Source: Azospirillum thermophilum
GTDB taxonomy: Bacteria > Pseudomonadota > Alphaproteobacteria > Azospirillales > Azospirillaceae
Assembly (NCBI RefSeq): GCF_003130795.1
Contig: NZ_CP029357.1
Span: 428,501 to 492,500 of the forward strand
Direction of reading: 5' to 3'
Length of the DNA: 64,000 nucleotides
Part shown: positions 1 through 9,899 of the stretch, in pieces
How the letters are laid out: every line of letters begins with the position of its first letter
How positions within the stretch are numbered: the first letter of the stretch is position 1
Notes under the pieces: model-generated
What the model saw: the letters and a program-made list of their open reading frames with translations, nothing else
Database searches by the model: none
What the model was told of the DNA's origin: nothing
Translations under genes and position numbers: made by a program

Positions 1-495
1 CAACTGATCAGCAGCATCGCCAGCCAGACCAACCTGCTGGCGCTGAACGCCACCATCGAGGCGGCGCGGGCCGGCGAAGCGGGCAAGGGCTTCGCCGTCG
101 TGGCATCGGAGGTGAAGAGCCTCGCCAACCAGACGGCCAAGGCGACCGAGGACATCGGCCAGCAGATCGCCTCGATGCAGGGTGCGACCAACGGCGCCGC
201 CCAGGCGATCGGCGGCATCACCCGGACCATCGCGACGATCAGCGAGGTCGCGACCTCCATCGCGTCCGCCATCGAGGAGCAGGGGGCGGCGACCGCCGAG
301 ATCGCCCGCAACGTGCAGGAGGCCTCCCGCGGCACCGCCACCGTCAGCGCCGACATCGGCGGCGTCAGCGAGGCGGCGACCCAGACCGGCACCGCCGCCG
401 GGCAGGTTCTGGAAGCCTCGGGCGACCTCGCCCGCCAGTCGGAGCTGCTGCGGACGGAGGTGGAGAGCTTCCTGAGCGGCATCCGGGCGGCCTGA
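1..495 (+). CDS. Methyl-accepting chemotaxis protein, C-terminal part (cut by window start)
   Basis: Reads in frame from base 1 to a TGA at 493-495, so the start, sensor and membrane segments lie outside the window. What remains is the cytoplasmic signalling domain. The conserved hairpin tip is present ([20 protein letters not shown], then [10 protein letters not shown]), followed by the descending Gln/Ala/Glu-rich helix with candidate methylation sites ([17 protein letters not shown]). In this family the tip binds CheA and CheW and sets kinase activity for flagellar chemotaxis. There is no C-terminal CheR-tether pentapeptide. The family assignment is secure; the ligand cannot be inferred. 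Confidence 0.95.
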   Translation, partial: QLISSIASQTNLLALNATIEAARAGEAGKGFAVVASEVKSLANQTAKATEDIGQQIASMQGATNGAAQAIGGITRTIATISEVATSIASAIEEQGAATAEIARNVQEASRGTATVSADIGGVSEAATQTGTAAGQVLEASGDLARQSELLRTEVESFLSGIRAA

Positions 496-497
496 CC

Positions 498-520
498 GGC
501 AGGGGGCGCGTCCGCCTGCC
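498..520 (+). terminator. Possible terminator hairpin after the chemoreceptor
   Basis: GGCAGG and CCTGCC pair around a GC-rich loop three bases after the chemoreceptor stop. No T-run follows, so this is only a candidate. Confidence 0.35.
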
Positions 521-538
521 AGCCCCGCCCCAATCGGC

Positions 539-608
539 ATAGGGTGCGACCCGAGAAGGTCGCACCCCTGCCACACCACCCGGCATGCGGGTCCGCACCG
601 GGCGGTTC
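539..608 (-). ncRNA. Group II intron domains V and VI
   Basis: On the minus strand the segment opens with GAACCGCCCGG and closes with GCCGGGTGGT around a GCGG/CCGC inner stem, matching the size and shape of the catalytic domain V hairpin. It is followed by a 10-bp stem GGGTGCGACC/GGTCGCACCC that would be domain VI. These sit just after the reverse transcriptase stop, where they are expected. The branch-point A was not identified. Confidence 0.75.
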
Positions 609-620
609 GGGGGATTGAGG

Positions 621-1985
621 TCATGCGAGCCTGGGCAGTCCGAGTTGGTCTGCCCATTTGATCGTGAGGACTGCATTGAGAAGCTTGCCGCTGTTGCCCC
701 ACCAGGGTCGGCCATTGGCCGCGATTTGTTGGGCGACGGCGGGCTTGGCCCCTCTGGCCGTCAGTTCCCGGAAGATGGTCTTCCCCCGCTTCCACTGCTT
801 GAGCTGAATGGCCCGCAGCCGGTGGCGTATCCATTCGTCCAGCGTTCGCCGGACCTTTGGAGTTTGCGCCAGTCGGAAGTAGGCTTTCCAGCCCAGCAGG
901 AAATCGCGCAGCCTCGCCACCACCGCGGCCATCGACCGTCCCGTCAGCCGGGGCGTCAGGTCGCGGATGTGGTCCTTGAACGCCGTGATCGCCTTGTCGG
1001 CGACCCTCCGCCTGACCTCTCCCTTCGGTCCGGCCCAGAAGGCATAGCCGAGGAATTTGCGGCCGAAGACGGGGGCCACGGCGCTCTTGGCTTCGTTCAC
1101 CGTCAGGTGCAACCGGCCATGGAGGCGCCGCAGCAGGGCCATCACCCGCTCTCCCGCCCGACGCGACCGCACATGGACGTTGCAGTCGTCGGCGTAGCGG
1201 CAGAAGGCATGGCCCCGGCGTTCCAGTTCCTTGTCCACCTCGTCCAGGATCAGATTGGCCAGCAGCGGCGACAGCGGTCCCCCTTGCGGGGAACCCGTCC
1301 GACGCCGTGCGACCGCCCCATCGTCCTCCATGACGCCGGCATCCAGGTAGGCCCGCACCAGCCGGATGATGGCCGGGTCCGGGACCCTCTTGGACAGACG
1401 GTCGATCAGAAGGTCATGGTCGATCCGGTCGAAGAACTTCTCCAGGTCCACATCCACGACGATCCGCCGGCCGGACTGCACGAAGCTTTGCGCCGCAAGG
1501 ACGGCGTCGTGCGCACTCCGGCCGGGACGGAAGCCGTAACTGTGGTCGCTGAAGCCGGGATCGAGGATCGGCTGGAGAACTTGCAGCATCGCCTGTTGGA
1601 TCAGGCGGTCCGTCACCGGGGGAATGCCGAGTTCGCGCTCGCCACCCCCAGGTTTCGGGATCATCACGCGACGCACCGGCTGCGGCCGGTACGTCCCCTC
1701 CCGCAGGCTGTCGCGGATCGCCGGCCAGCGGCTCTTCAGCAGTGCGGCGGTCTGGTCGATGTCCAGGCCGTCCACTCCCGCTGCACCCCCGTTGGCCCGC
1801 ACCTTCCTCAACGCTCGCAGAAGGTTCTCTCGCGCCAGGACCGCATCCAGCAGCCCCGGCCCCATGGCGTCCGTGTCCCGGCGCGGGCGCTCGGCTTCGT
1901 CAAGACGGGCCTCCGGACGGGCTTCACCCGTCCTCCTCTCCCGCCTCCCGGATCGCTCCGGCATCTGACGCATGGCCTCACGCAT
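621..1985 (-). CDS. ltrA: Group II intron reverse transcriptase/maturase
   Basis: RNA-dependent DNA polymerase and maturase that folds the intron RNA and copies it at new sites. The motifs run in order: GVDGLDID near the N-terminus, YRPQPVRRVMIPKPGGGER, the fingers motif SYGFRPGRSAHDAV, GSPQGGPLSPLLANLILDE, the catalytic YADD box (FCRYADDCNV), and a C-terminal X/thumb region ending WWGNSGKLLNAVLTIKW. No HNH endonuclease domain follows, as in group IIC elements. The frame is open further up to 2141, but MREAMRQM at 1985 (or the Met at 1973) is the better start because it lies closer to the conserved core. The opposite strand is open across most of this span but has no domain match. Confidence 0.92.
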   Translation of the reverse strand: MREAMRQMPERSGRRERRTGEARPEARLDEAERPRRDTDAMGPGLLDAVLARENLLRALRKVRANGGAAGVDGLDIDQTAALLKSRWPAIRDSLREGTYRPQPVRRVMIPKPGGGERELGIPPVTDRLIQQAMLQVLQPILDPGFSDHSYGFRPGRSAHDAVLAAQSFVQSGRRIVVDVDLEKFFDRIDHDLLIDRLSKRVPDPAIIRLVRAYLDAGVMEDDGAVARRRTGSPQGGPLSPLLANLILDEVDKELERRGHAFCRYADDCNVHVRSRRAGERVMALLRRLHGRLHLTVNEAKSAVAPVFGRKFLGYAFWAGPKGEVRRRVADKAITAFKDHIRDLTPRLTGRSMAAVVARLRDFLLGWKAYFRLAQTPKVRRTLDEWIRHRLRAIQLKQWKRGKTIFRELTARGAKPAVAQQIAANGRPWWGNSGKLLNAVLTIKWADQLGLPRLA

Positions 1986-2375
1986 CGTCGGGTGGACTCC
2001 ATTCTCCCTCGTTCGGCCCTTCGGTCCGGCTCGCGCCTCGCCTACTATGGCCTCTGCTGACTTCCCGCTCCGGCTCGACGCCGTCGCCCTTTCAGGCGCA
2101 AGGCGGGATCCCCCAGGTAAGAACGCGTTCCTTCGCTGCACGACCGCCGGATTTACGCCACCGACCCTTGGTCACAAGAGCTTCGCGGTTCCATGCCCGC
2201 TCGCCCTGGTCGGCACCGCCTCATATCCGGTTCTTGTTCATCGGCCCGCAGCTGCGATCCACGCTTCCTTCCCACGGTCGGTTGCCCTTCCGCAGTTGCG
2301 CTTCTCTTCGTTCGCCGTGACCAGCTTACGGAGGGACTTACACCCTCAAGAACGCGCCCATGCTGGGCGCACAAG

Positions 2376-2405
2376 AAAAAACCCGCGGCCGATGAGGGCC
2401 GCGGG
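2376..2405 (-). terminator. fruA rho-independent terminator, target of the intron
   Basis: Perfect 9-bp stem CCCGCGGCC/GGCCGCGGG with a six-base loop, followed on the minus strand by TTTTTT and then CTT. It lies 46 bases after the fruA stop. The intron starts three bases past the T-run, so the terminator itself is intact. Confidence 0.9.
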
Positions 2406-2450
2406 GGCTGCGGATGCGCAAAGTCGGGGAGAGAACGCTTCGATAAGGGG

Positions 2451-4232
<1,782 letters not shown>

Positions 4233-4267
4233 GGTTTCCTCCTGGGCGGGCGCCACCCGCCGCTCCG

Positions 4268-5242
4268 TTAGAGTTTCGTTACGCGGACCTGGGATGCGAG
4301 AGCCCGCACGGCGTCGGCACCGGGCAGGTTGGGACCGAAGCAGCCGAGCTTGGCCACCGCGAAGGCGACGGACAGCCGGGCGACCCCCTCCAGCGGGACG
4401 CCGTCGCGGAAGGCGGCGATCAGGCCGGCGACCATCGCGTCGCCGGCCCCGACGGTGCTGAGGGTCTGGACGGGCGGCAGGCCGGCGCGCAGCGCGCCCT
4501 CCTCCGCCAGGAACAGGGCGCCGTCGGCGCCGAGCGAGACGACCACGACGCCGACGCCGCGGGCGCGCAGGCCGCGCGCGGCGTCGAGGATGGCGTCCTC
4601 GGTCGGCAGCGGCCGGCCGGCCCAGGCCTCCAGCTCGTGCCGGTTGGGCTTGATGCAGTAGGGCAGCCGCGGGGCCGCGAGCGCGGCGGCCAGCGGATCG
4701 CCGCTGCTGTCGAGCACCACCCGGACGCCGCGGCCGGCAAGGTCGGCCGTGAGGTCGGCATAGCAGCCGGCGGGCAGTCCTTCGGGCAGGCTGCCGGCCA
4801 GCAGGACGAGGCTGCCGGGGACGGCCAGCCCGTGCAGGATCGCCCGCACCCGCTCCAGGTCGGCGGCCGAGGCGGTCAGGCCCGGCAGGTTGATGTCGGT
4901 GGTGTCGCCGCTCGCCAGATCGGCGATCTTGACGTTGATGCGCGTCTCCCCCGCCACCAGGGCGAAACGGTCGGTGATGCCCTTGGCGGCGAAGAGGGCG
5001 CCGAAGGGGGCCGTGTTGTTGGCGCCGAGCAACCCGGTGGCGACGACCGGGGCGCCCCAGTCGGCGAGGCAGCTCGCGACGTTGACGCCCTTGCCGCCGG
5101 CATTGTGGCGGACCTCGCGCGCCCGGTGGACGGTGCCGGGCCTCAGCGCCTCCACCGTGATGGTCTGGTCGATCGCCGGGTTCAGCGTGACGGTGACGAT
5201 GGGGACCTGGGCAAGGGGCGCCTGGGAAGAGGGAGCGGTCAT
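4268..5242 (-). CDS. fruK: 1-phosphofructokinase
   Basis: PfkB/ribokinase-family cytoplasmic kinase (324 aa) that converts fructose-1-phosphate, the product of FruA, to fructose-1,6-bisphosphate with ATP. It begins [15 protein letters not shown]. It has the N-terminal PfkB signature [11 protein letters not shown] and the C-terminal signature [13 protein letters not shown], whose GAGD aspartate is the catalytic base. The length is normal. The ATG at 5242 overlaps the fruB stop by four bases (ATGA), which suggests translational coupling. Position between fruB and fruA supports fructose rather than tagatose use. Confidence 0.96.
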   Translation of the reverse strand: MTAPSSQAPLAQVPIVTVTLNPAIDQTITVEALRPGTVHRAREVRHNAGGKGVNVASCLADWGAPVVATGLLGANNTAPFGALFAAKGITDRFALVAGETRINVKIADLASGDTTDINLPGLTASAADLERVRAILHGLAVPGSLVLLAGSLPEGLPAGCYADLTADLAGRGVRVVLDSSGDPLAAALAAPRLPYCIKPNRHELEAWAGRPLPTEDAILDAARGLRARGVGVVVVSLGADGALFLAEEGALRAGLPPVQTLSTVGAGDAMVAGLIAAFRDGVPLEGVARLSVAFAVAKLGCFGPNLPGADAVRALASQVRVTKL

Positions 5243-7749
5243 GACGCCCCTCCCCCGTCGAGCGCGCGCACGGCGTCGGCGGTCTCGCAGGCGATGGCCC
5301 GGGCGGCGAGGTCCTGCAGGGCGGACAGGTCGCTGTCGCGCAGCCGGTCCTTGACCGCCGGGATGTCGTGCGGGGTCATCGACAGCTCGCGCACGCCGAG
5401 ACCGGTCAGCAGGGCGGCGCCGAAGGGATCGCCGGCGATGCCGCCGCACACCCCGACCCAGCGGCCGTGACGGGCGGCGCCCTCCACCGTCATGCGGATC
5501 AGCCGCAGCACCGCCGGGTGCAGGCTGTCGGCCTCCGCCGCGAGGTCGGGGTGCTGGCGGTCGATGGCGAGCGCGTACTGCGTCAGGTCGTTGGTGCCGA
5601 TCGAGAAGAAATCGACGTGGCGGGCGAACATGTCGGCCTGCACGGCGGCGGCCGGCACCTCCACCATGATGCCGAGCGGCACGGCCGGGGCGTCGAGCTC
5701 CGCCCGGATGCGGTCGCAGGCGGCGCGCAGGGCCTCCACCTCGCGCAGCGAGGTGATCATCGGGAACATGATCGACAGGGCGCCGCCCTGCTTCGCCGCC
5801 CGGTAGAGGGCGCGGAGCTGCGGTTCCAGCAGGTCGGGCTGGCGCAGCAGCAGCCGGGCGCCGCGCACGCCGAGGAAGGGGTTCTCCTCCTGCGGGAGCT
5901 GGAGGTGCGGCACCTGCTTGTCGCCGCCGATGTCGAGGGTGCGGACGATCAGCGGACGGCCGTCCAGCGCCTCCAGCATGGCGCGGTAGGTCTCGTACTG
6001 CTCCTCCTCGCCGGGAGCGTCGGAGCGTTCGAGGAACAGGAACTCGGTGCGCATCAGCCCGACCCCCTCGGCCCCTTGCGACAGGGCGACCGGGACCTGG
6101 TCCGGGCGGTTGACGTTGGCGCCGATCTCCACCGTGTGGCCGTCGCGGGTGCGGGCGGGCAGGCCGCGCCGCTCCTCCTCCCGCGCCTTGCGCTCGGCCT
6201 GCCGGGCGATCCAGGCCCCGGCGGACTCCAGGTCGGCCGGGCCGGGGTCGAGGTGCAGGCGCCCGCCCTGCCCGTCCAGCACCGCCGGGGTGCCGTCGGC
6301 CAGCTCCAGCAGAGCCTTGCCGCCGGCGACGATGGCCGGCAGGCCCAGCGTGCGCGCCAGGATGGCGGTGTGGGAGGTCGGGCCGCCCTGGGCGGTGGCG
6401 AGGCCGATGACCCGGCTCATGTCCAGCCCGGCGGTGTCGGAGGGCGAGAGGTCGTCCGCCACCAGGATGCAGGGCTGGTCCGGCAGGTCGTGGATGGAGC
6501 CGATGCGCAGCGACGGGTCGATGCGCGCCAGCACCCGCTGGCCCACGTCGCGCAGGTCGGCGGCGCGGGCGGCGAGCACCGGGTTGTTGAGGGCCGACAG
6601 GCTGCCCGCCGTGCGCTCCACCGCCTCGTGCCACGACCAGGCGACGCCGTGCCCCTCGACCATGAGCTGGCAGGCGAGCGTGATGAGGTCGGTGTCGTTC
6701 AGCAGCTCCGCCTGGGCGCGGAAGATGCCGGCCTCGGCGGCGCCAAGCCGGCGGCCGGTATCGTCGGCGAGCGCCTTCAGGTGCTGGCGGGTCAGGGTCA
6801 GCGCCTCGTGCAGCCGGTCGCCGCCGTTGATCAGCGGCGAGGGCTGGTCGGGCACCGTCAGGTCGGCCGGCGGCAGCACATGCACCGGGCCGATGGCGAG
6901 GCCGGGGCTGGCGCCGATGCCGACCACCACGGGCAGCGCGCCGGGCGGGGTCCAGCCCTGGGCGGCGCTGCGGGCACGCAGGGCCGCGGCCTTGGCGTCC
7001 GCCTTCTCCTGCGCGCTGAGGCGGGTGATGACCGCCTTCAGCCGGGCGAGCGCCGCGGTGGCGTCGCCCCCCTCCGCCGAGACGACGATGCCGTCGCCGG
7101 CGCGCAGGCCGAGCTGGAGGAGCGAGACCAGCGCCTTGGCGTCGGCCACCTGGTCGCCGTGGCGCACCTGGATGCGGGCGGCGAAGCTGCGCGCCGTTTC
7201 CACCCAGGTCGAGGCCGGGCGCGCGTGCAGGCCGGTCGGATAGTCCACCACCCACTCGAAGCTCTCGGCGAGGTCGCCGCCGGGGCCGGCGACGGGGGCC
7301 GCCTGATCCTCCGACAGGGCGGCGATCAGCAGGGCCGGGTCGGTGGCGGTGAAGAGGGAGGACAGCCGCGCCTCGTCCTGCATCAGCCGGGTCAGGCGGC
7401 GCAGGATGCCGATGTGCGCGTCGGACTGGGCGGCGATGGCGACGACGAGATGGGCCGTCTGGCCGGGGTTCCATTCCACCCCGCCCGGCACCTGGAGCAC
7501 CGCGATGCCGTTGCGGCGGACCATGTTGCGGTCCTCCACCATGCCGTGGGGGATGGCGACGCCATGGCCGAGGTAGGTGTTCGCCACCGCCTCGCGCCGC
7601 AGCATGCTGTCGGCATAGGCGGGGTCGATGCAGCCGGCGGCGACCAGGAGCTGGGCCGCCTGCCCGATCGCGTCCTGTTTGCCGGCCGGGCTGGCCGCGA
7701 GCCGGACGAGGTCCGGGAGCAGCGGGGCAGTGAGGGTGTCGGGGGCCAT
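5239..7749 (-). CDS. fruB: Fructose PTS multiphosphoryl transfer protein, EIIA-HPr-EI fusion
   Basis: Single 836-aa cytoplasmic protein carrying the soluble phosphorelay from PEP to FruA. Residues 1-150 are a fructose/mannitol-type EIIA with the phospho-histidine in GVAIPHGM (His68). Residues 163-250 are HPr with GLHARPAS (His175). Residues about 275-830 are enzyme I with [10 protein letters not shown] (His460) and the PEP-binding [12 protein letters not shown] and [10 protein letters not shown] motifs. The start at 7749 has a GGAGGAGG about ten bases upstream. First gene of fruBKA and divergent from the regulator. This fused layout is known in pseudomonads and alphaproteobacteria. A second triple fusion lies at 16342. 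Confidence 0.96.
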   Translation of the reverse strand: MAPDTLTAPLLPDLVRLAASPAGKQDAIGQAAQLLVAAGCIDPAYADSMLRREAVANTYLGHGVAIPHGMVEDRNMVRRNGIAVLQVPGGVEWNPGQTAHLVVAIAAQSDAHIGILRRLTRLMQDEARLSSLFTATDPALLIAALSEDQAAPVAGPGGDLAESFEWVVDYPTGLHARPASTWVETARSFAARIQVRHGDQVADAKALVSLLQLGLRAGDGIVVSAEGGDATAALARLKAVITRLSAQEKADAKAAALRARSAAQGWTPPGALPVVVGIGASPGLAIGPVHVLPPADLTVPDQPSPLINGGDRLHEALTLTRQHLKALADDTGRRLGAAEAGIFRAQAELLNDTDLITLACQLMVEGHGVAWSWHEAVERTAGSLSALNNPVLAARAADLRDVGQRVLARIDPSLRIGSIHDLPDQPCILVADDLSPSDTAGLDMSRVIGLATAQGGPTSHTAILARTLGLPAIVAGGKALLELADGTPAVLDGQGGRLHLDPGPADLESAGAWIARQAERKAREEERRGLPARTRDGHTVEIGANVNRPDQVPVALSQGAEGVGLMRTEFLFLERSDAPGEEEQYETYRAMLEALDGRPLIVRTLDIGGDKQVPHLQLPQEENPFLGVRGARLLLRQPDLLEPQLRALYRAAKQGGALSIMFPMITSLREVEALRAACDRIRAELDAPAVPLGIMVEVPAAAVQADMFARHVDFFSIGTNDLTQYALAIDRQHPDLAAEADSLHPAVLRLIRMTVEGAARHGRWVGVCGGIAGDPFGAALLTGLGVRELSMTPHDIPAVKDRLRDSDLSALQDLAARAIACETADAVRALDGGGAS

Positions 7750-7799
7750 GGCGGGTCCGCCTCCTCCGCGGGTGCTTATTGTGACGTTCTCTGAGACGC

Positions 7800-7817
7800 A
7801 TTGAAAACGATTACAAT
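7800..7817. promoter_or_regulatory. LacI-type operator near fruB promoter
   Basis: 18-bp imperfect palindrome, ATTG-AAAACGATTA-CAAT, with the central CG typical of LacI/FruR-family sites. It lies 51 bases upstream of the fruB start and 143 bases upstream of the divergent regulator, so it probably controls fruBKA. The assignment is from symmetry and position. Confidence 0.65.
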
Positions 7818-7908
7818 AGCGCTGTCAACGCGCACCGCATTGCAGCATGCGATTTTTCAACTGAAGGCTATGGACGGCCGGGGCAAAACATCCCATTCTA
7901 GAGCCGCG

Positions 7909-7930
7909 GCGCTGATAACGTTTACAGCGC
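7909..7930. promoter_or_regulatory. LacI-type operator near the regulator gene
   Basis: 22-bp near-perfect palindrome: arms GCGCTG and CAGCGC flank a core with central AACGTT. It matches in 18 of 22 positions. It ends 29 bases before the regulator ATG, as expected for autoregulation. It shares the AACG/CGTT core with the site at 7800. Confidence 0.7.
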
Positions 7931-7959
7931 ATTCGAGGAAGAGCGGAGCCGATCCCACC

Positions 7960-8961
7960 ATGAGCGTCAGCATCAAGGACGTTGCCCGCGAGGCCGGGGT
8001 GTCTGTCGCCACGGTGTCGCGGGTGCTGGGCAACGGCCCGGTCAGCGAGGCCCTGCGCAAGCGGGTGGAGGATGCGGTGCGCCGCACCGGCTACCGCCCC
8101 AACCTGTCGGCCCGGCGGCTGCGCTCGCAGCACAGCCAGACCATCGGGCTGATCGTGTCGGACATCCGCAATCCCTTCTTCACCGCCGTCAGCCGCGCGG
8201 TGGAGGATGCCGCCTATCACGCCGGCATGCGGGTGATCCTGTGCAACACCGACGAGAACCCCGAGCGCGAGGCGATGTATCTGCGCCTGATGCAGGAGGA
8301 GCGGGTCACCGGACTGATCTTCGCCCCGACCCGCGAGACGCTGGGCAAGCTGGAACGGTTCGGGCTGGATTTCCCCGTCGTGCTGATCGACCGCGGCGAG
8401 CCGGCCGGGCTGCATGACGCGGTGATCCTCGACAACCGGCAGGCCGCCGCGATGCTGGTCGACCATCTGGTGGAGCGGGGATACCGCCGGATCGGCGGGC
8501 TGTTCGGCAACACCAGCACGACGGGCGCCGAACGGCAGGAGGGCTATCGCGCCGCCATGGCGGCCCGCGGCCTGGAGCCCGCCGCCCGCTTCGTCGCCCC
8601 GCGGGCCGAGGCGGCGGAGGCGGAGCTGCTGGCCTGGATGGCGGCGGGGGAGCGGCCCGACGCGGTGGTGGTGTCCAACAGCCTGCTGCTGATGGGCGTG
8701 GTGAAGGCGGTGCGCCGGCTGGGCCTGTCGATCCCGGGGGATCTGGGGCTCGCCGGCTTCGACAACGAGCCCTGGACGGAACTGGTCGGCCCCGGCCTGA
8801 CGGTGATCGAGCAGCCGGTCCAGGAGATCGGCGACGCCGCCATGGCCCTGCTGTTCGAGCGGCTGGACAATCCGGAACGGCCGGTGCGCAAGGTGGTGCT
8901 GACCGGAACCTGCGTCGTGCGCGGGTCGACCCGCGGCCTGCGGCAGCCGAGCCCGGCATAG
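7960..8961 (+). CDS. LacI-family regulator of the fructose operon (FruR/Cra-like)
   Basis: DNA-binding repressor, 333 aa. Residues 1-50 are the LacI helix-turn-helix (SIKDVAREAGVSVATVSRVL) and hinge helix. The rest is a periplasmic-binding-like effector domain (IGLIVSDIRNPFFTAVSRAV to GFDNEPWTELVGPGLTVI). The frame is open from 7801, but MSVSIKDVAREAG at 7960 fits the family N-terminus and leaves both operators outside the gene. It is divergent from fruBKA with LacI-type palindromes between. By analogy with FruR/Cra the effector would be fructose-1-phosphate; that is inferred. Confidence 0.9.
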   Translation: MSVSIKDVAREAGVSVATVSRVLGNGPVSEALRKRVEDAVRRTGYRPNLSARRLRSQHSQTIGLIVSDIRNPFFTAVSRAVEDAAYHAGMRVILCNTDENPEREAMYLRLMQEERVTGLIFAPTRETLGKLERFGLDFPVVLIDRGEPAGLHDAVILDNRQAAAMLVDHLVERGYRRIGGLFGNTSTTGAERQEGYRAAMAARGLEPAARFVAPRAEAAEAELLAWMAAGERPDAVVVSNSLLLMGVVKAVRRLGLSIPGDLGLAGFDNEPWTELVGPGLTVIEQPVQEIGDAAMALLFERLDNPERPVRKVVLTGTCVVRGSTRGLRQPSPA

Positions 8962-8974
8962 CGGGACCGCCGCC

Positions 8975-9024
8975 AGGACACCGCGTCACAGGACACTCCG
9001 TCACAGGACACCGCGTCATAGGAC
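8975..9024 (+). repeat. 15-nt tandem repeat, 3.3 copies
   Basis: Units at 8975, 8990 and 9005 read aggacaccgcgtcac, aggacactccgtcac and aggacaccgcgtcat, then a partial aggac. It lies between the regulator stop and the hydrolase. No function is evident. Confidence 0.9.
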
Positions 9025-9092
9025 GGCCGCCCGACTTGAGCGGGCCGCCGGCCGCGCCAATTTGCATCGTGTCTGGCAACGCAGGGTCCGTC

Positions 9093-9899
9093 ATGGCCGG
9101 TCTCCGCAACAAGATCCTCGAACGGCTGAACGTCGGCGTCAGCGGCAGCGGCACCCCGGTCCTCGTGCTGGCGCCGGGGTTCGGCACCAACCAGGCGGCC
9201 TGGCGCCATGTGGCGGAGGCCTTCGGCGACCGCTACCGCATCGTGCTGCTGGACCTCGCCGGGCTGGGACCGGACGACCGCTGGCATTACGACGCCATCC
9301 GTTATTCCCGGCTGGAGGCCTATGCGGAGGACCTGCTGGAGGCGCTGCAGGAGCTGGGGATCGCGCATTGCGACTTTGTCGGCCATTCGGTGGCGGGCAT
9401 GGTCGGGGCGCTGGCCGCCATCCGGGAGCCCCAGGCCTTCCGCAAGCTGGTGATGCTGGGGTCCTCCGCCCGCTACCTGGACGACGAGGGCTATCGCGGC
9501 GGTTTCACCAAGATGGACCTCGGCCTGCTGATCGACGCCGCCACCCGCGACTATGTGGCGTGGAGCGAGACCTACGGCCGGACCGTGGTGTCCGCCCCGC
9601 CGGGCAACCCGACGGTGCGGGAATTCGTGCAGAACCTGCAGGAGATGCGCCCCGACCTCGTCCTGTCGATCCTGCTGACGATCCTCAACATCGACCTGCG
9701 CGCCCGCCTGCCCGAGCTGCGCGTGCCGACCGTCGTGCTGCAGACCCGCCACGATCCCGCCGTGTCGGACGAGGCCGCGCGATACCTGCACGAGCACATC
9801 GCCGGCAGCGTCATGGAGGTGCTGGACGCCGCCGGCCACCTGCCCCACCTGACCGCCCCCGCCCTGGTGGTGGACGCGCTGCGGCGGCATCTGGACTAG
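9093..9899 (+). CDS. Alpha/beta hydrolase, RsbQ/KAI2-like
   Basis: 268-aa cytoplasmic hydrolase. It has the oxyanion-region motif LAPGFGTNQAAW, the nucleophile elbow GHSVAGM (catalytic Ser), an acid in LQTRHDPAVSD and the catalytic His in AAGHLPHL. The lid segment GGFTKMDLGLLIDAATRDYVAW closely resembles RsbQ of Bacillus, the sigma-B energy-stress factor related to plant D14/KAI2 receptors. RsbQ normally works with a PAS-domain phosphatase partner; none is nearby, so the substrate and partner are unknown. The frame is open from 9036, but MAGLRNKILERLNV at 9093 matches the RsbQ N-terminus. Its TAG stop overlaps the convergent gene's stop in one CTAG. Confidence 0.85.
   Translation: MAGLRNKILERLNVGVSGSGTPVLVLAPGFGTNQAAWRHVAEAFGDRYRIVLLDLAGLGPDDRWHYDAIRYSRLEAYAEDLLEALQELGIAHCDFVGHSVAGMVGALAAIREPQAFRKLVMLGSSARYLDDEGYRGGFTKMDLGLLIDAATRDYVAWSETYGRTVVSAPPGNPTVREFVQNLQEMRPDLVLSILLTILNIDLRARLPELRVPTVVLQTRHDPAVSDEAARYLHEHIAGSVMEVLDAAGHLPHLTAPALVVDALRRHLD

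Larger units (their letters stand above)
539..2372 (-). mobile_element. Group II intron, about 1.83 kb, inserted at a terminator
   Basis: The minus strand starts with GTGCGCCCAGCATGGGCGCG (2372 downwards), a typical group II 5' end, followed by the conserved GAGGGTGTAAGTCCCTC stretch. It encodes one reverse transcriptase. It ends with a domain V-like hairpin (571-608) and a domain VI-like hairpin whose strand finishes CACCCTAT, giving an AT 3' end at 539-540. The 5' junction lies directly after the U-tract of the fruA terminator (2376-2405). Insertion behind intrinsic terminators, together with an endonuclease-less RT, is characteristic of group IIC introns. The ends were placed by eye and may be off by a few bases. 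The element appears complete. Confidence 0.85.

Noticed and set aside
585..2060. Long plus-strand open frame opposite the intron RT
   Set aside because: It is rich in Pro, Arg and Gly and has no domain; the RT on the other strand has clear motifs. High GC keeps antisense frames open.
4268..7801. A 1,177-codon minus-strand frame starting before fruB
   Set aside because: The first two thirds is an out-of-frame reading of fruB; it only becomes meaningful where it enters fruK at 5242.
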